Assembly (NCBI GenBank): GCA_000467715.1
Contig: AJFK01000332.1
Coordinates: 1-63,975 of the forward strand
DNA length: 63,975 bases
Reading direction: 5' to 3'
Origin: Hysterium pulicare CBS 123377
Taxonomy: Eukaryota; Ascomycota; Dothideomycetes; Hysteriales; Hysteriaceae
Positions 46,344-57,642 of the stretch are shown here, in pieces (position 1 is the stretch's first letter; every line of letters starts with the position of its first letter). A program made the translations under genes and the position numbers. The notes under the pieces were generated by a model. It did no database searches, was not told the DNA's origin, and saw only the letters and a program-made list of their open reading frames with translations.

Positions 46344-47072
46344 CTAAAGCTCAATACTCACGTCGTCATCCGCACCCAATACCTCCTTTTCATCTCTCCG
46401 TTCTTCCTCCTCATCCCCCTCATACTCCCCTCTATCCCCGACCTCCGCATCTCCATTGGCGGGCATTTTCTGCATGTCCTCCCTATCCCACTTTCCCCTC
46501 CACTCCCTCTGTTCCCTTTCCCTCTCCCTCCAAGCCCCCACCCCGCCCATCCTATTCACTCGATCCCTCGTCCCAGCAAACACTTCCTCAGCTGCTGCTC
46601 TAGATGCCATCCTCCATTTGTCAATCAGCCGCTCGAGGTCTGTATCTGTGGGCGTCGTAGCGAGAGTATGGGCTTGTGTGAGGGTTTGGATTTCGGTGCG
46701 CAGGTGGAGGATTTGACGGGTGGTGCTGGGTGAGGAGGTGCTGTGAGTGTGGGAGGAGGTGAGACGTGAGCGGAAGGGTGGGTTCTTGGCTCTCGGCTTT
46801 GTTGGGTGGAGAGCGCGAGTTGGTGGGTTACTTGCGGATGGGGTTTCCGAGGTTGAACCTAGACGTGCAGTCTCTATCGTTGACTTGCCACCTACGACGG
46901 CATCTAAAGAAACTTGTGTAGATTGAATTTGAGTTTGAGAGATTGCTTGGTTTGGGCTAGCCTCGGCGTCCTGGGAATGCTTCAATGGTGTGCGAAAGGG
47001 CGATTTGAATGGTTTGTGGAGCGCATTGGACGCATCGCCTATTCGGCGGCGTTTGGATGCTGGTGTGGACAT
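46344..47072 (-). CDS. Mei5/Sfr1/Dds20-like recombination accessory protein
   Basis: A single exon of 242 codons. The N-terminus is basic with KRRRIGD and KPFKSPFRTP, typical of Sfr1/Mei5. A disordered Ser/Thr region follows, then a helical part with LHLRTEIQTLTQA, DLERLIDKWRMASRAAAEEVF and RVNRMGGVGAWRERER, and an acidic tail. These match the fungal DNA repair Dds20/Mei5 pattern. With Swi5/Sae3 this family loads Rad51 or Dmc1 on single-stranded DNA in homologous recombination and meiosis. The protein is nuclear by role. Its start lies about 240 bases from the end of GWT1, in tandem on the same strand. Assignment rests on motif memory. Confidence 0.65.
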   Translation of the reverse strand: MSTPASKRRRIGDASNALHKPFKSPFRTPLKHSQDAEASPNQAISQTQIQSTQVSLDAVVGGKSTIETARLGSTSETPSASNPPTRALHPTKPRAKNPPFRSRLTSSHTHSTSSPSTTRQILHLRTEIQTLTQAHTLATTPTDTDLERLIDKWRMASRAAAEEVFAGTRDRVNRMGGVGAWREREREQREWRGKWDREDMQKMPANGDAEVGDRGEYEGDEEEERRDEKEVLGADDDVSIEL

Positions 47073-47312
47073 ATTGGTAGCTGTGTTAGCTAGAGATTTA
47101 GTTCAGAATCGTGTAACATGGAACATCAAAAGACTTCGTGCCCATGCCATTGTGGGTGTCGTGTATTGCAGGAGTTGAAGAGGACCAGGTGCGGAAGTGC
47201 AGGCTTGGCACACTGGGAGATTGTGACATCAAAAACCACAACATGTACAAACTGCATTATTCAATATATGGTAGGCGACTGATGTCGTTATGCATGTCAT
47301 TGAGTCTTTATT

Positions 47313-48834
47313 CTACAACTTGATGGAAATGTTCTTCCAATCAAGACCGATGGCAATAGCGCATATGGCAGAAATATAAGCCATTAAGACAGCCATGGAT
47401 TCCATCCTCCCCATATGCAACGTCGGCAGAGTCAAGTTGACCAGACCGGTGAGCAAATTGGCTACTAAGAAAATGGCCAGGCCATTCCGATTGAAGGCAT
47501 GAAGAATACAACTTGTAGCTTCTTTACATGTCCGCGTCTCTGTTGCCTTGTCCGCGGCTTTGTGAATGTCAGGGAAGCACAGCGTCTCAATTGCACAGCA
47601 TAGAGTGATTTGTCCACTGCTGAAGGCTGCCACCCAGAGAAAATACGGTAAGTTTGCTAGGCGTCGAGATACGACGAGGCCTGGTCCGTAGTAGCTAGTG
47701 GAGAAGAGGAAAAGCGCAGACCATATAATCGTGGATGCGGCGAGTTGTGCTAGAATGGACTGCTGGAGTATCTCTAGTTTGGAGGCTCCTTTACGAATTC
47801 GTTGCTGCCTTGGAAGCACATAGTGTCCTACTGATTGTCCAGCAATGAATATTGCTAAGTAGCCCAGAAATGAGAAGATTCCTTCTCGATTTTGTGACAG
47901 GAGGTTAGTGCGAGGTGCGGTTAAGATGAATGCCTTCAAATCTGTGGAGTTCAGAAAGATCTCATAGGTTGTGCCCAGCATGCATGAAAGAACAGCATAT
48001 GAAGGGATGGTGTTGAAGGCGGACTGAAACATCGCGACGAAGGGTGGAAGGAAACCGAGGGTAAAGAAGAAGTTCCAATGCACACCATATTCGGAGACAT
48101 GCTCGGCGTAATCGAGGCCTTTGACAGAGAGGAGCCGAATAATCCCTAGCACCAAGAGAGGAAACGAATGTCTCATAGAATCAATCAGTCTACGAGATAG
48201 CGTAGAGGACCTGCCGGCCATTCTATCTTTCAATATGGACCGCACCGACACAACTCCGGATGAAAACACGAATGATCCAACACCCAAGTCCATCAGCGAT
48301 GTGCCCCAATTCTCCACCTTGGCGAAGCGTCTCGGGAAGATTCGGAAATCAACTGCAAGTATTGCTACACAAGTAGTGACAATCATAGACCCCCGATAGT
48401 GGGTTATGAACGGCTTGACAGGGAGTGGCTCCTGGCTCGATGCCCCAACTCCGTCCGGTTTTTCTGGAGGCCTAGATTGCCTGCGTCCCGGCCGATTGGT
48501 GGAATATATATAGATTGCGGGCAAAAGGAGGAGGCCATTGAGCAGTGATGGTCCAGAAGAGTATAGGGTTGTTGCGAACAAGATTGTAGTGCAATTAAGG
48601 AGGAAATCGACTAAAGCGGCGGCTGGGGTATAAGGAGTAAACAGGCGTGATCTTGACTGAAGGGCTGACCACAAAAACACCGAAGACTGAAAATCAACTT
48701 AGCAGTGCCGTTCTCAGACGCGTAGAGGGTGTGCATACGGACGCGACAAGAACGACATTGTTGATTTCCCAGACCGAGCCTCCAGTCAGGTTGGACACAA
48801 AGGCCTCTTTCTGGGCTTTGTGGCTGTTTTCCAT
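47313..48834 (-). CDS. GWT1: GPI-anchor inositol acyltransferase GWT1
   Basis: Exons on the minus strand: 48834-48739 and 48686-47313 (489 codons). The first exon encodes K-E-A-F-V-S-N-L-T-G-G-S, the conserved N-terminus of GWT1/PIG-W. About thirteen hydrophobic helices follow. Conserved blocks are DFRIFPRRFAKVENWGTSLMDLGVGSFVFSSG (family core, two overlapping stretches), HWNFFFTLGFLPPF and NREGIFSFLGYLAIF. The enzyme adds palmitate to inositol in glucosaminyl-PI in the ER membrane, an early step in GPI-anchor synthesis and the target of the antifungal class that includes fosmanogepix. Length fits the family and no defect was seen. Confidence 0.93.
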
Positions 48835-50066
48835 GGTGAGTCGGGTCTATGAAGCCATGTATTCAGGACCGTCGGTATTCCAAAGTTAAATTGATGATTT
48901 GAAATGGCCAGAGGTTAGGTTCTTAGTATCGTAAGTATTAGGAGCGGTTTATCGTTTCTCCGACCCATGCCGCCTAAGTACTTCAAAGCTCTCGGAAATA
49001 AGTGCAGCAAGATTCAGCATCCCAACCCTTGGAATGGAACGGCATTTCCTTCATCATCTTTCCTTTTCTAAACGTCAAACCAGGAAAAGAGCATCGGTAC
49101 TACTAATCTTTTCTCATAGTGTGAAATCCACGACTTCTTTTCCAACACCGCACATTTCTAATACACTGAAATACCTTCGAGCTTTCTGCCCTCATAGCCA
49201 CATCCCTCTTTCTCTTCCTCCCCCGAGCTTGAATATAGTGTTCCTAACGGAGGAAAGGGAGAATAAGCGCATTTGATCATGTCCTAGTCTTCGAGGTCCG
49301 CCTCTCTTCTTTGCATGTGGTGAATTATTTAGTATCAAAATACTTGTTTCTATCTTCAGTCCTCCCAAGTATGCATTCTCACACATGTCTTACTCTGAAT
49401 CTACCTCATGGGGAGTAGAGAAGAACTAGCACAGTGGTCCACTGCCCTTCTGAGGCTTTCCTCTTTTAACTACAACCCAACCCAGAGAGAGCACCTCAAC
49501 TATCCCGGCTTAGACTCGACCCAGTGAGTAGCATTCACGCAAAGTCTCAAATAGCCACGACCAGATGTATCATGATCAAAATGCTACTTTATAAACAGAC
49601 AAAGTGATCTCCATCAAAATTAAAACCGGTCATATAGTGCTTTAGGTGAAGTGGAACAGTGGCAACCTCGTTTCAATGTCCTGAGCAAAGCTCAAATGTT
49701 TCATGCGGACGCCGACAGTACCATTTCGGTACGTAAAATGGGACTATCATCCTCCCATTGATCTCATACTAGAGTAAATGTCTTTCGCGTAAGATATTAG
49801 CTCTGAAATGTCACGGTGAATAGATCACGTGAGGTAAATGTGGGCCTATATCATTCACCATTGAAAGTTGCCTGATTTATCTATAGATCTTACGATTTTT
49901 TTTCCGGTACCGAGAAACGCGAACAGGCACAAAAGAATCACCGTGACGTGACCGCGTTTAGTGAGGGCAGCCGAACGCGTGAGCTCAAACACAACACAAA
50001 GTTCGTTCATCGCCGGTTTCTCTCTCCTTTCTCTCACTTCATCTTTCCTCCAATTCAACCGGAATT
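48835..50066. other. Divergent intergenic region
   Basis: It lies between GWT1 (minus) and the next gene (plus). No supported gene. The last 100 bases are pyrimidine-rich leader. Confidence 0.5.
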
Positions 50067-52895
50067 ATGGCCTCAATGCCATCAAAGCTTCCGCGTCCGC
50101 CTGGAGCAGCCACAGTGCCAAATGGCACTAAGAAGAGCTGGATTCATACAGCTGGCCACAGAACCGGATTGCCCACGCCCGTCCAACCAACACGGCCGCC
50201 TCCACCCTCAAGAAACGCAACACCAGTTTCGCTGGATAAACCACTTCCAAGCCCACCAGTCCTCCAGATTAGCTCAACGGTCAGCCCGCTGAAGCCTAGT
50301 CGTACTCTCCTCGATGCTGGAGATAGACCTCTGAAAGTGGGGGCCGGTACGCCAGAGGAACAAGAATGGCCAACGCTTCAGCCTGAGAAGACTTCGCCGC
50401 CTGAGGTTTTGCCCAAGTCTACAAACAACAATCTGTTTCAGCAGCCTCCCGTCTACGGCAATACAACGTCTTTCACATCGAGAGCGCTATTGGCCAATAA
50501 CAACCTTTCTGCCAATAGGACCAAATCTGCAAAAACTAACATGCCAGCGAAGAGATTCCCCGCGATGTCGCATAAAGAGATCATCCAGTTCAAGGTATTT
50601 GAATTCCCTCAGTTCATACGTTACTCACCATTGCATCATACAAAGACAAATTTGAATTCGACTAACTCTTTGGCAGACAAACGCATCACATCCACCGAGG
50701 ACCTCCTCTTTGGGCGAGCGTGCCTCACGTGAACCACTCACAACCGCAACCAAGATGCCCGTCAAAGAGCCACCCGCGAGCCGCTGCAGTTCTCCAGGGG
50801 AAAGTGTGACTTCACTCTCAACGCGAGCTAAACGAAGCTCCATTCCAATTCCTGCGCCTCTGTCAATGTCTAGCAAGCCTCTGCCATCTGCTCCGCGTCC
50901 AAATAACATGTCTAAAAGCGCAACAGTATGGCCACTACTCAACAACAAAGCTTCCTTTGACTCTGATACCAAGTCTCCTATTCAGGACTATGGCCTTCAG
51001 ATCAAGCAGAACGATGTCTTAACCGAAGTCGCTACCATGCGCGGGGGCCCGAATCGCTCTTCAGAGTACCTCACCAATGTAGAAGCGCAGAAGTTGCGGC
51101 CTCAGTCTTGCGAGCCATTTACCTCTCCGCAAACGAAAAACCTTACTACCGAAGTGGAGGAAGGCGTGGAACGCCGTGCGAGCCTTGACTCGGGCGTTCG
51201 GGTCAAACATCTTTCCGCACACGCTGTACACACTGGGTTAGGTCCAACACTCAGAATCCAAGAGGAGGCAGATGAGGTTCTAGTGGGTGATCGTCATAGC
51301 CCTGAAATCCTGCCGCTGCGGATTAATGTTGATCGCCGAGCATCTATAAAGCAGACCTTCCGAATCGAATCCTTACGTACAGGGCGCCTACCTTCTCAGG
51401 AGCAAACAGCTGAACATTCCTCCACCAGCTCCCGATTCGGTGCGCCTCAGGTTGTACAAGCCCGCGTCATTAGTAAAGGCGACAGTGACAGCTCACGAGA
51501 TATGAATGTTGAGACCTCGTCTCAAGCGAGGTCCGAGAGGTCCTTCAAGGGACCCACTCCTGAACCTACGAAGCGACAAGAAGAGTTCCGACATCGCCGA
51601 GTACCACAACCTCAACACAGGCGCGTCAGCAATTCAAAGAATATCTCTTCACTTGCAGCTCGCACTGGAAGTGTCGGGCTACGCAATTTGGCGAACAAGG
51701 TAAGCGATCTAGCTACGATCTGTCGCTCGTCCTTTTGTAGGTAACTGACGATAACACTAGTCTTCGCCATCCACGAAAGGAGCTGCACCTCCCCCTACGC
51801 CTGTCCGGTCTTCGAATGCAATGCGCCTTGAGAGGACTTCAAACATTGAGTACTATGCACCGGTGGGCAGAGATTTTGTTACGGTCTCTTCTTCCCCAAG
51901 AAACAAATTCGCAGACAGTTCCCAGGAAGAAAACACCGGTGATGCCTCGCCGGAAAATAAGGTCGAGATCGTCTCCGAAAAGGATAAGTACAAGTACATC
52001 TCCCATAACGACAAGCACGAGGATACCTCCAAGAAAGGAGGAAGCCCCAATCAGGTTCCATCCGGAGAACTAGCTTCGGATAGAACTCATCCTCTTACGC
52101 AAGGCCCAGATGTGAAGAAGTTGGGCCGGCAGACGTATCGACCATCCCTCAAATCTGGCGAACGGTCCATGCGCTCGCGCATTTCAACTGATTCCAGGAA
52201 GAGAAACCTAAAGAGCAAAGACTCCGTAAGTGAACCTCTAACATCTCAAAGTCTATCGGACGTTAACCTTTGGTCCAAACCAAGTTCGGCAAGAGTATTC
52301 GTAACCTCTTTCAAAAGCGTGACAGCAAAGGCACATTGAATCCAAGTAGCATTCCGAAAGCTTTTGAAAGCAGCAGTAGCGTAAGTCCATCCCACAATGT
52401 AAGACTGTTCTCTAGAGATTACTAACAAATATCCTACGATCGAAGTTAAATCGCGCTGTTACCCTTCAAGAAACGACCGCACCGAGCACACCAAGCGGAG
52501 CGCCCCCATCTACGATGCTACCTCTTATCCAGGAGATCCGCGACATGGCAAGCAGTCTTCCCGAAGATTCTGCTGAGAGGTTAAAGATGACGCAACTTGT
52601 CACGGTACGTGGTTGTTCTCTTCTCAACCGCTATTCTGCTAACTTTCAAAACCAGCTTGCATTAGAGATCACCAGGTCCACGAAGGAAGCGGAATTACAC
52701 GCACGGCAAGCACAGAGGCATGCGATGGAGGCCAATCATTCGTTCCAGATGGCCCGAGTTGCCGAGGAACACATCCTCAAGTTGATGCGCAAGAACACCC
52801 GCACCCTGGAAGGACTCAGAGGCGTCCTTCGCCTATCTGACCCGCAGGCTGGAAATGGTTCTACGTCTAGGTTTCGACGCAATGACAATCGATGA
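50067..52895 (+). CDS. Large low-complexity fungal protein with C-terminal coiled coil
   Basis: Six exons: 50067-50594, 50677-51699, 51761-52225, 52285-52380, 52446-52604 and 52656-52895 (836 codons). All joins are in frame with good donors. The first 620 residues are Ser/Pro/Thr/Arg-rich and look disordered, with many S-P and R-R-x-S sites. Exon 4 encodes a compact basic block, FGKSIRNLFQKRD. Exons 5-6 give a helical region, LIQEIRDMASSLPEDSAERLKMTQ and then TRSTKEAELHARQAQRHA, a probable coiled coil. The pattern is known to me from uncharacterised Pezizomycotina proteins. No named domain. The last intron (51 bp) is a multiple of three and open, so its retention would add 17 residues. Function unknown. 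Confidence 0.72.
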
Positions 52896-52990
52896 GCGAT
52901 CTTACGTCTACGTTGATATCATCTTCGGTCACGTATTCATGTGACGACCAAGTAAAAGTTGACAAGGTACGTACGACTGCTTTTTGGGGT

Positions 52991-53010
52991 CCCATTGTTC
53001 CCACAATGGG
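52991..53010. repeat. Perfect 8-base inverted repeat
   Basis: CCCATTGT and its complement ACAATGGG flank a four-base loop about 95 bases after the stop of the upstream gene. It could form a hairpin in the 3' UTR. Role unknown. Confidence 0.6.
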
Positions 53011-53034
53011 ACTTCACTTTCTTTTTGCATTTTT

Positions 53035-53060
53035 TGCCCACTTCTGCCCACTTCTGCCCA
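53035..53060. repeat. 10-base tandem repeat TGCCCACTTC
   Basis: About 2.6 adjacent copies of TGCCCACTTC in the 3' spacer. Confidence 0.8.
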
Positions 53061-53817
53061 CAAATGTTGCTCAAAAAAGCGCAACCAAAAATCGTGCTCG
53101 AACCGTTGGGATGTCCGAATCTGTTGAAGTCTGTTTGAATCGGATGACTATGATGGTAAGTCTGGACGACTGAACTGCTGGATATTTGACTGGTGGAGAC
53201 TATTCTCTTGGTGGAACTGGTCTGCCCTGAGAACAGTTACGAAGCTGTTTATCTTCGACTTTGTTTCTTTTTCCTTATTCCTTTCTTCTTTTCTGGGTTT
53301 TTTCTGTCTTTCTTTCTTTTCTTCCAACATCAGCCTGGTATCATGAGTATTCCCATGAACCAGCACACTCTCTTTATGTTTTATCCTTCGCCTTGGTTTC
53401 AAACTTGATGGACTATCAGTACCCTTGGCGATGGTGCAACCTCGCGAGGTTAAGGGGGACTAGAGGCACCTTCTAAAGGATACTCAAAGTACTTGACAAA
53501 CTCCACCGATGTGCGAATCACACATGTACAATATTTTCATGCGAACCCCGATTGAAATATGCATATCCTCCTATACCCAAACCACCAAAGCTGTCTATGA
53601 GTAGAGAAAAGACCTTTTCCAAGTGGTTAAAGGATGTAGACCGTCCTATACAATACAATATGCTGAACTTGAATTGAGCCTTTACGCCATCGAAATCAGC
53701 CCAAACACTTGTTGATATATCCACACACCGCAACATTCTTTTTTTGGGACTCAATCACGATGATTTCATGTCGACTATTGCAGGTGACGCTGAAGTCAAT
53801 GCACCACCTCCCATTGA

Positions 53818-54210
53818 TTACATGCCACCGAACATTCCACCTCCTCCTCCTCCTCCTCCTCCTCCTCTATTCTGAGCAGCTTCTCCCTGCATTTTCTCGC
53901 TGACTTTGACGTTGACTTCGAAGAACTTTGAGACGCAACGATCCAAGCAGACGGACTCGCCTTTGTTGAGGTCGGGTTCGCGGTAATCTTTGTCGAGACA
54001 CTTTTTCGAGCAGGACTGGACTAGTCTATATGAAAAGGTCAGTCAAAATACTTGAGGAAAGAGAAAATCCTGCTAGAAGCATCTTCGAAAGAAGGGGCTG
54101 TTAGAGGCATACCGGCTGAACATGTCGGAGACCATGTCAATCTCGGCTTCCGCCTGAGCAATCTTCTGCTCCGAAGAGAGTTTGGGTTGGCCACCGAAGA
54201 GAAACGACAT
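53818..54210 (-). CDS. TIM10: Mitochondrial import chaperone Tim10
   Basis: Exons on the minus strand: 54210-54113 and 54025-53818 (101 codons), with an 87 bp intron inside the first helix. The start MSFLFGG and the twin C-x3-C motif, C-S-K-K-C and C-L-D-R-C with 16 residues between, are those of small Tim proteins. [11 protein letters not shown] in the loop is typical of Tim10. With Tim9 it forms the ring that carries hydrophobic precursors across the intermembrane space. The C-terminus is a run of nine glycines and MFGGM, encoded by a GGA/GGT repeat, somewhat longer than usual. The start of MSK1 lies 388 bases away on the other strand. Confidence 0.93.
53840..53868. repeat. (CTC)n microsatellite inside TIM10
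   Basis: About nine CTC/CCT units (GGA/GAG on the coding strand) encode the poly-Gly run before the C-terminus of Tim10. Length change would alter the glycine count without a frameshift. Confidence 0.85.
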
Positions 54211-54598
54211 TTTGGAAGTTGCTGGGCCTGAAGATTGAAATTGGGGTGTAAATAATGGATGCCGGTAAAGGAACCTGTGTAGATGTTCCTGAATGAAATT
54301 TGGAGCTTGGACCGCGGACGCACGTGCTTCGGAAATCTCTAAGCTCATCAATCGACGTCTCCTTGGTTTCCTCAATCGACCAACGGTACTTGGCTATGGG
54401 ACAGGTATGCCATAATTTCCTACATTTCTTATGTTAATTGGATTGAATGATGCTACTTTCAAGAACCGTTGCGAATGACGCTCATTCAAGCGTTTGATTT
54501 CAACCACTCATTATTACTTCTGACAATATTTTACTTCACTCTCAATATATGCCAGATTGGTTTCCAAGTCTGCTCAGCATAAGCTAATAGGCACAAGC
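54211..54598. promoter_or_regulatory. Shared divergent promoter region of TIM10 and MSK1
   Basis: 388 bases separate the start codons of two divergent genes for mitochondrial proteins. No TATA box or known operator was recognised. It is short enough that the two leaders and promoters must be close together or overlap. Confidence 0.5.
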
Positions 54599-56386
54599 AT
54601 GAGCAGGACTGCCTGTCGGTTTCTCCGACCTTACCTTTACCGAAGGTTCAATCCTACGACACACCCTGAGTATGCTCAAGTTTATCGCGTCGTCCAAAGA
54701 CGATTTGCAGGAAGCGCAGTACTTGACGCCAAGGCATCCCTTCCCTCGACCCACGATGTCGAACGACGCATATCTCAGCTCGAGAATGTGAAACCCCTCC
54801 GAGAGTACCATCCTCGTCTGGCAGAAAAGCCCAGAATAACACAGTTATCACCTAAGGACTTCATCGATCAGTATAGTGAGACACGCGAGCTGAGAGAGGA
54901 TACAAAGGTCGAGGTTTTTGGTAAAAGCCATCAGCCTAATTAGCGCAGAGTACCGCTGATGACCCCAGGAAGAGTCCGCTCGGTGCGGTTTGCAGGATCC
55001 AAGCTAATCTTCGTTGACATCGAGCGTCAACATCGAAAGCTACAAGTTCTATGCAACTTTAGAATACTATCCAACAATGGGATAAGTTCCGATCAGTACA
55101 AAGAGTTCAAGCAAATACTACGAAGAGGCGATTGGATCTGTGAGTCTTCACGTCTGGTTCAGAAATAAAGCGGCTAATTGCCAGAAGCAATCACCGGGCA
55201 CCCTACGCGGAGCACAACTCAGGAGCTCTCCATACTTGCGGTTGAGCTTCCGAAGCTTCTCTCGCCTTCTTTACATCAAGTTCCTGAAACGGTTGAGGAC
55301 TCCGAGACACTGGCACGGCATCCTCATGTACATCAGCTGATTAATCGCCAACCCGGAGATATATTACGCCTGAGGGCTTGTATATCTCAGACAGTTCGCG
55401 AATTTCTCATTGAAGATGGCTTCATGGAAGTGGAAACACCGATGTTCAACGTTGGGGCTGGAGGAGCCATTGCCAGACCTTTCGAGACTGTGGCGAACGA
55501 AATGTCTAATACGTCGTTAAGGCTTAGAATTGCCCCAGAACTGTTTCTCAAGCGATTGATTGTAGGAGGGAATGAGAGAATATTCGAGTTAGGCCGAGTC
55601 TTCCGAAACGAGGGCGTCGATACGACACACAACCCAGAGTTCACAATTTGTGAATTTTACGAAGTCGGCGCAACACTAGAAGACCTCATTTCAAGAACAG
55701 AGCGGTTATTCCAGCATCTTGCGGCTTTAACTAGAGAGAGAAGAGAGCACGACTTTCCCTCCATCTCACCGCCAAACATCGATTTCAATTCTCCGTTCCA
55801 GCGTGTCCCTTTCATCCCAACTATCGAGAAGGCTCTCGGCCGCCCTCTGCCTGATCTTTCCTCTCCTGATGCTGCCGCCAACCTCTCTGTTCTCTTTTCG
55901 GACGCGGGTATTGTACTGCCTCCGAATCCAACCCTGCCGCGCTTGCTAGACATTCTTGCTCAAACGTATATCGAACCCCTCTGTGAGCGTCCCAGCTTTG
56001 TCATAAATCATCCAGAGGCCCTCTCGCCTCTGTCCAAATCTTTTGTTGATCCTCTCTCTGGCCAACATGTGGCAGCCCGTGTGGAGCTCTTTATCGGTTG
56101 CCGCGAGTTCGTCAATGCTTACGAGGAAGAGAATTCCCCCTTTGAGCAACGGAGGAAGTTCGAAAAGCAATTGAGCTATCAAGAAGGAAAAGCCGTGGTC
56201 GAGTTTGGTGTTGATGAAAGCTATATTGAGGCTCTGGAGTGGGGTATGCCGCCCACAGGTGGCTGGGGTTGCGGCATGGATAGGTTGGTGATGCTGTTCT
56301 CTGGTGCGAGGAGGATCGCGGATGTTTTACCGTTTGGCACCTTAAGGAATGTTGTTGCAATTGCTAAGAATGGACGGAAGTCTTAA
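54599..56386 (+). CDS. MSK1: Mitochondrial lysyl-tRNA synthetase
   Basis: Exons 54599-54920, 54969-55139 and 55188-56386 (563 codons). An N-terminal Arg-rich, acid-poor stretch (MSRTACRFLRPYLYRRF) looks like a mitochondrial presequence. The OB-fold anticodon domain follows (G-R-V-R-S-V-R-F-A-G), then the class II core: motif 1 in EVETPMFNVGAGGAIARPF, motif 2 as GRVFRNEGVDTTHNPEF and motif 3 as GWGCGMDRLVMLF. The pattern is that of LysRS and fits fungal Msk1, which charges tRNA-Lys in the matrix. At the second intron the acceptor AGAAG at 55183-55187 is used, because the AG three bases earlier would create a stop. An in-frame extension upstream starts at TTG and is left out. Confidence 0.9.
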
Positions 56387-57101
56387 GTCTGATCCTGATG
56401 ACTGGAGGCCTTGTTCCCACTGTATAAACGGATACTTGGTAGCGCTGTGGAGTTTCGACGAGATGATAAGGTCGGCCCGTGCCATATGTACAAATATACG
56501 TTGTATAATATTTGACAGGTTTCTAATGCCTGTGAATTGCGGTTATGTCGCTTTGAATCCTTCCCTGGTCCCTTTCGTTCACGATGGCGCAGATGAACGC
56601 TGTTCCCGAAATCCCACAAAGGATTTCCCAACATAGAAAAAGAACAGTCCTATGCCGAGTTCTCGGTGCAGACGACAAAATAGACACTTCCAGTTGTAGC
56701 ATGGACAAGAGAATATGCACAGTGTATAGTCCAGTTACCGTGGGTACTAATAGAACGCGTGAAGTCACTCTTCAAGGCACGTTATCTTGAAGGCGACATG
56801 CCTTGGATGGGGTGTTAGCCTTGTTAATTACAGAGGAGGTCTTCACACGGACGTTGGATGATCACATGTCCTGCATGTTTTGAGGAGAGGTTGGCTACAG
56901 GAACTTGATAGAGCTACCTGACCACTATATTTTCCAATATTGTTGCACGTCCTATCCTTGACATCACTTAAGTAACAGTAGCCAAAAATTCAACCAAAAC
57001 TCCCGCGCTATGCCCTTAAAGCTTTGAGGCCCAATAATACTCTACATGGAGCATCGGGCAAAAGGGGTATAATTAAGTCCATGATATGGAGGAGATCTAA
57101 A
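56387..57101. other. Convergent 3' spacer
   Basis: No gene recognised between the ends of MSK1 and the small membrane protein gene. Confidence 0.55.
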
Positions 57102-57642
57102 TCAGGCCATTCCCCGCCTTGCCCCACGCTTTGGCAGTGTCCATGGCTCAGCACAAACAATCTATACAACATGTCAGTGACTATTTCTAGCATTTTAAGC
57201 TCACAAATCTCACCTCGCCCTCACTATATGCCCAGAAGTATACGCCCATTCCGATCAGATAATATAGTGCCGCATTGGTTGACTGGTATTGGAGGACGGC
57301 CGCGAGAGCAAAGAGAGGGAACACAATGAGGCGTGCTTCAATAGATCGGTGGATGGCAGATCCGGCAATAAAGGACAATGGCCATTCGTAAGCCAAGGCC
57401 CCAATGCCCATGAGGAGGTTGATGATTTGGAGGGCAGGTATGGGCTTAACGGCGCCGTCAAGGTTCTTAGTGAGGAAGTCCCAGAATATCTTGGGCCAGA
57501 AGAAGCCTTCAACAGCGGCAGCTATTTGATCTGTGCATACAGTTAGAACTTGATATCTCGATATATGAAGTGAGGAGCACGAACATGCAGCAGCCGACAA
57601 GATGATGAGGCGGGCCCAGTGGTTCTTGATTAACTTTCCCAT
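57102..57642 (-). CDS. Small conserved fungal four-helix membrane protein
   Basis: Exons on the minus strand: 57642-57585, 57530-57214 and 57161-57102 (144 codons). The first donor is GTTCGT, not GTRAGT. The start MGKLIKNHWARLI, the stretch VEGFFWPKIFWDFLTKNLDG, HRSIEARLIVFPL and the end W-A-Y-S-E-G-E-I-V-C-A-E-P-W-T-L-P-K-R-G form a pattern I know from many ascomycetes as an uncharacterised membrane family. Four hydrophobic segments. The 60-base last exon restores the conserved EIVCAxPWTLPKRG tail. Location and function are unknown. Confidence 0.8.

Larger units (their letters stand above)
52896..53817. other. Convergent 3' spacer with short repeats
   Basis: No gene. It contains the hairpin at 52991-53010, a 10-base tandem at 53035-53060 and a T/C-rich tract around 53260-53330. 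Confidence 0.5.
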
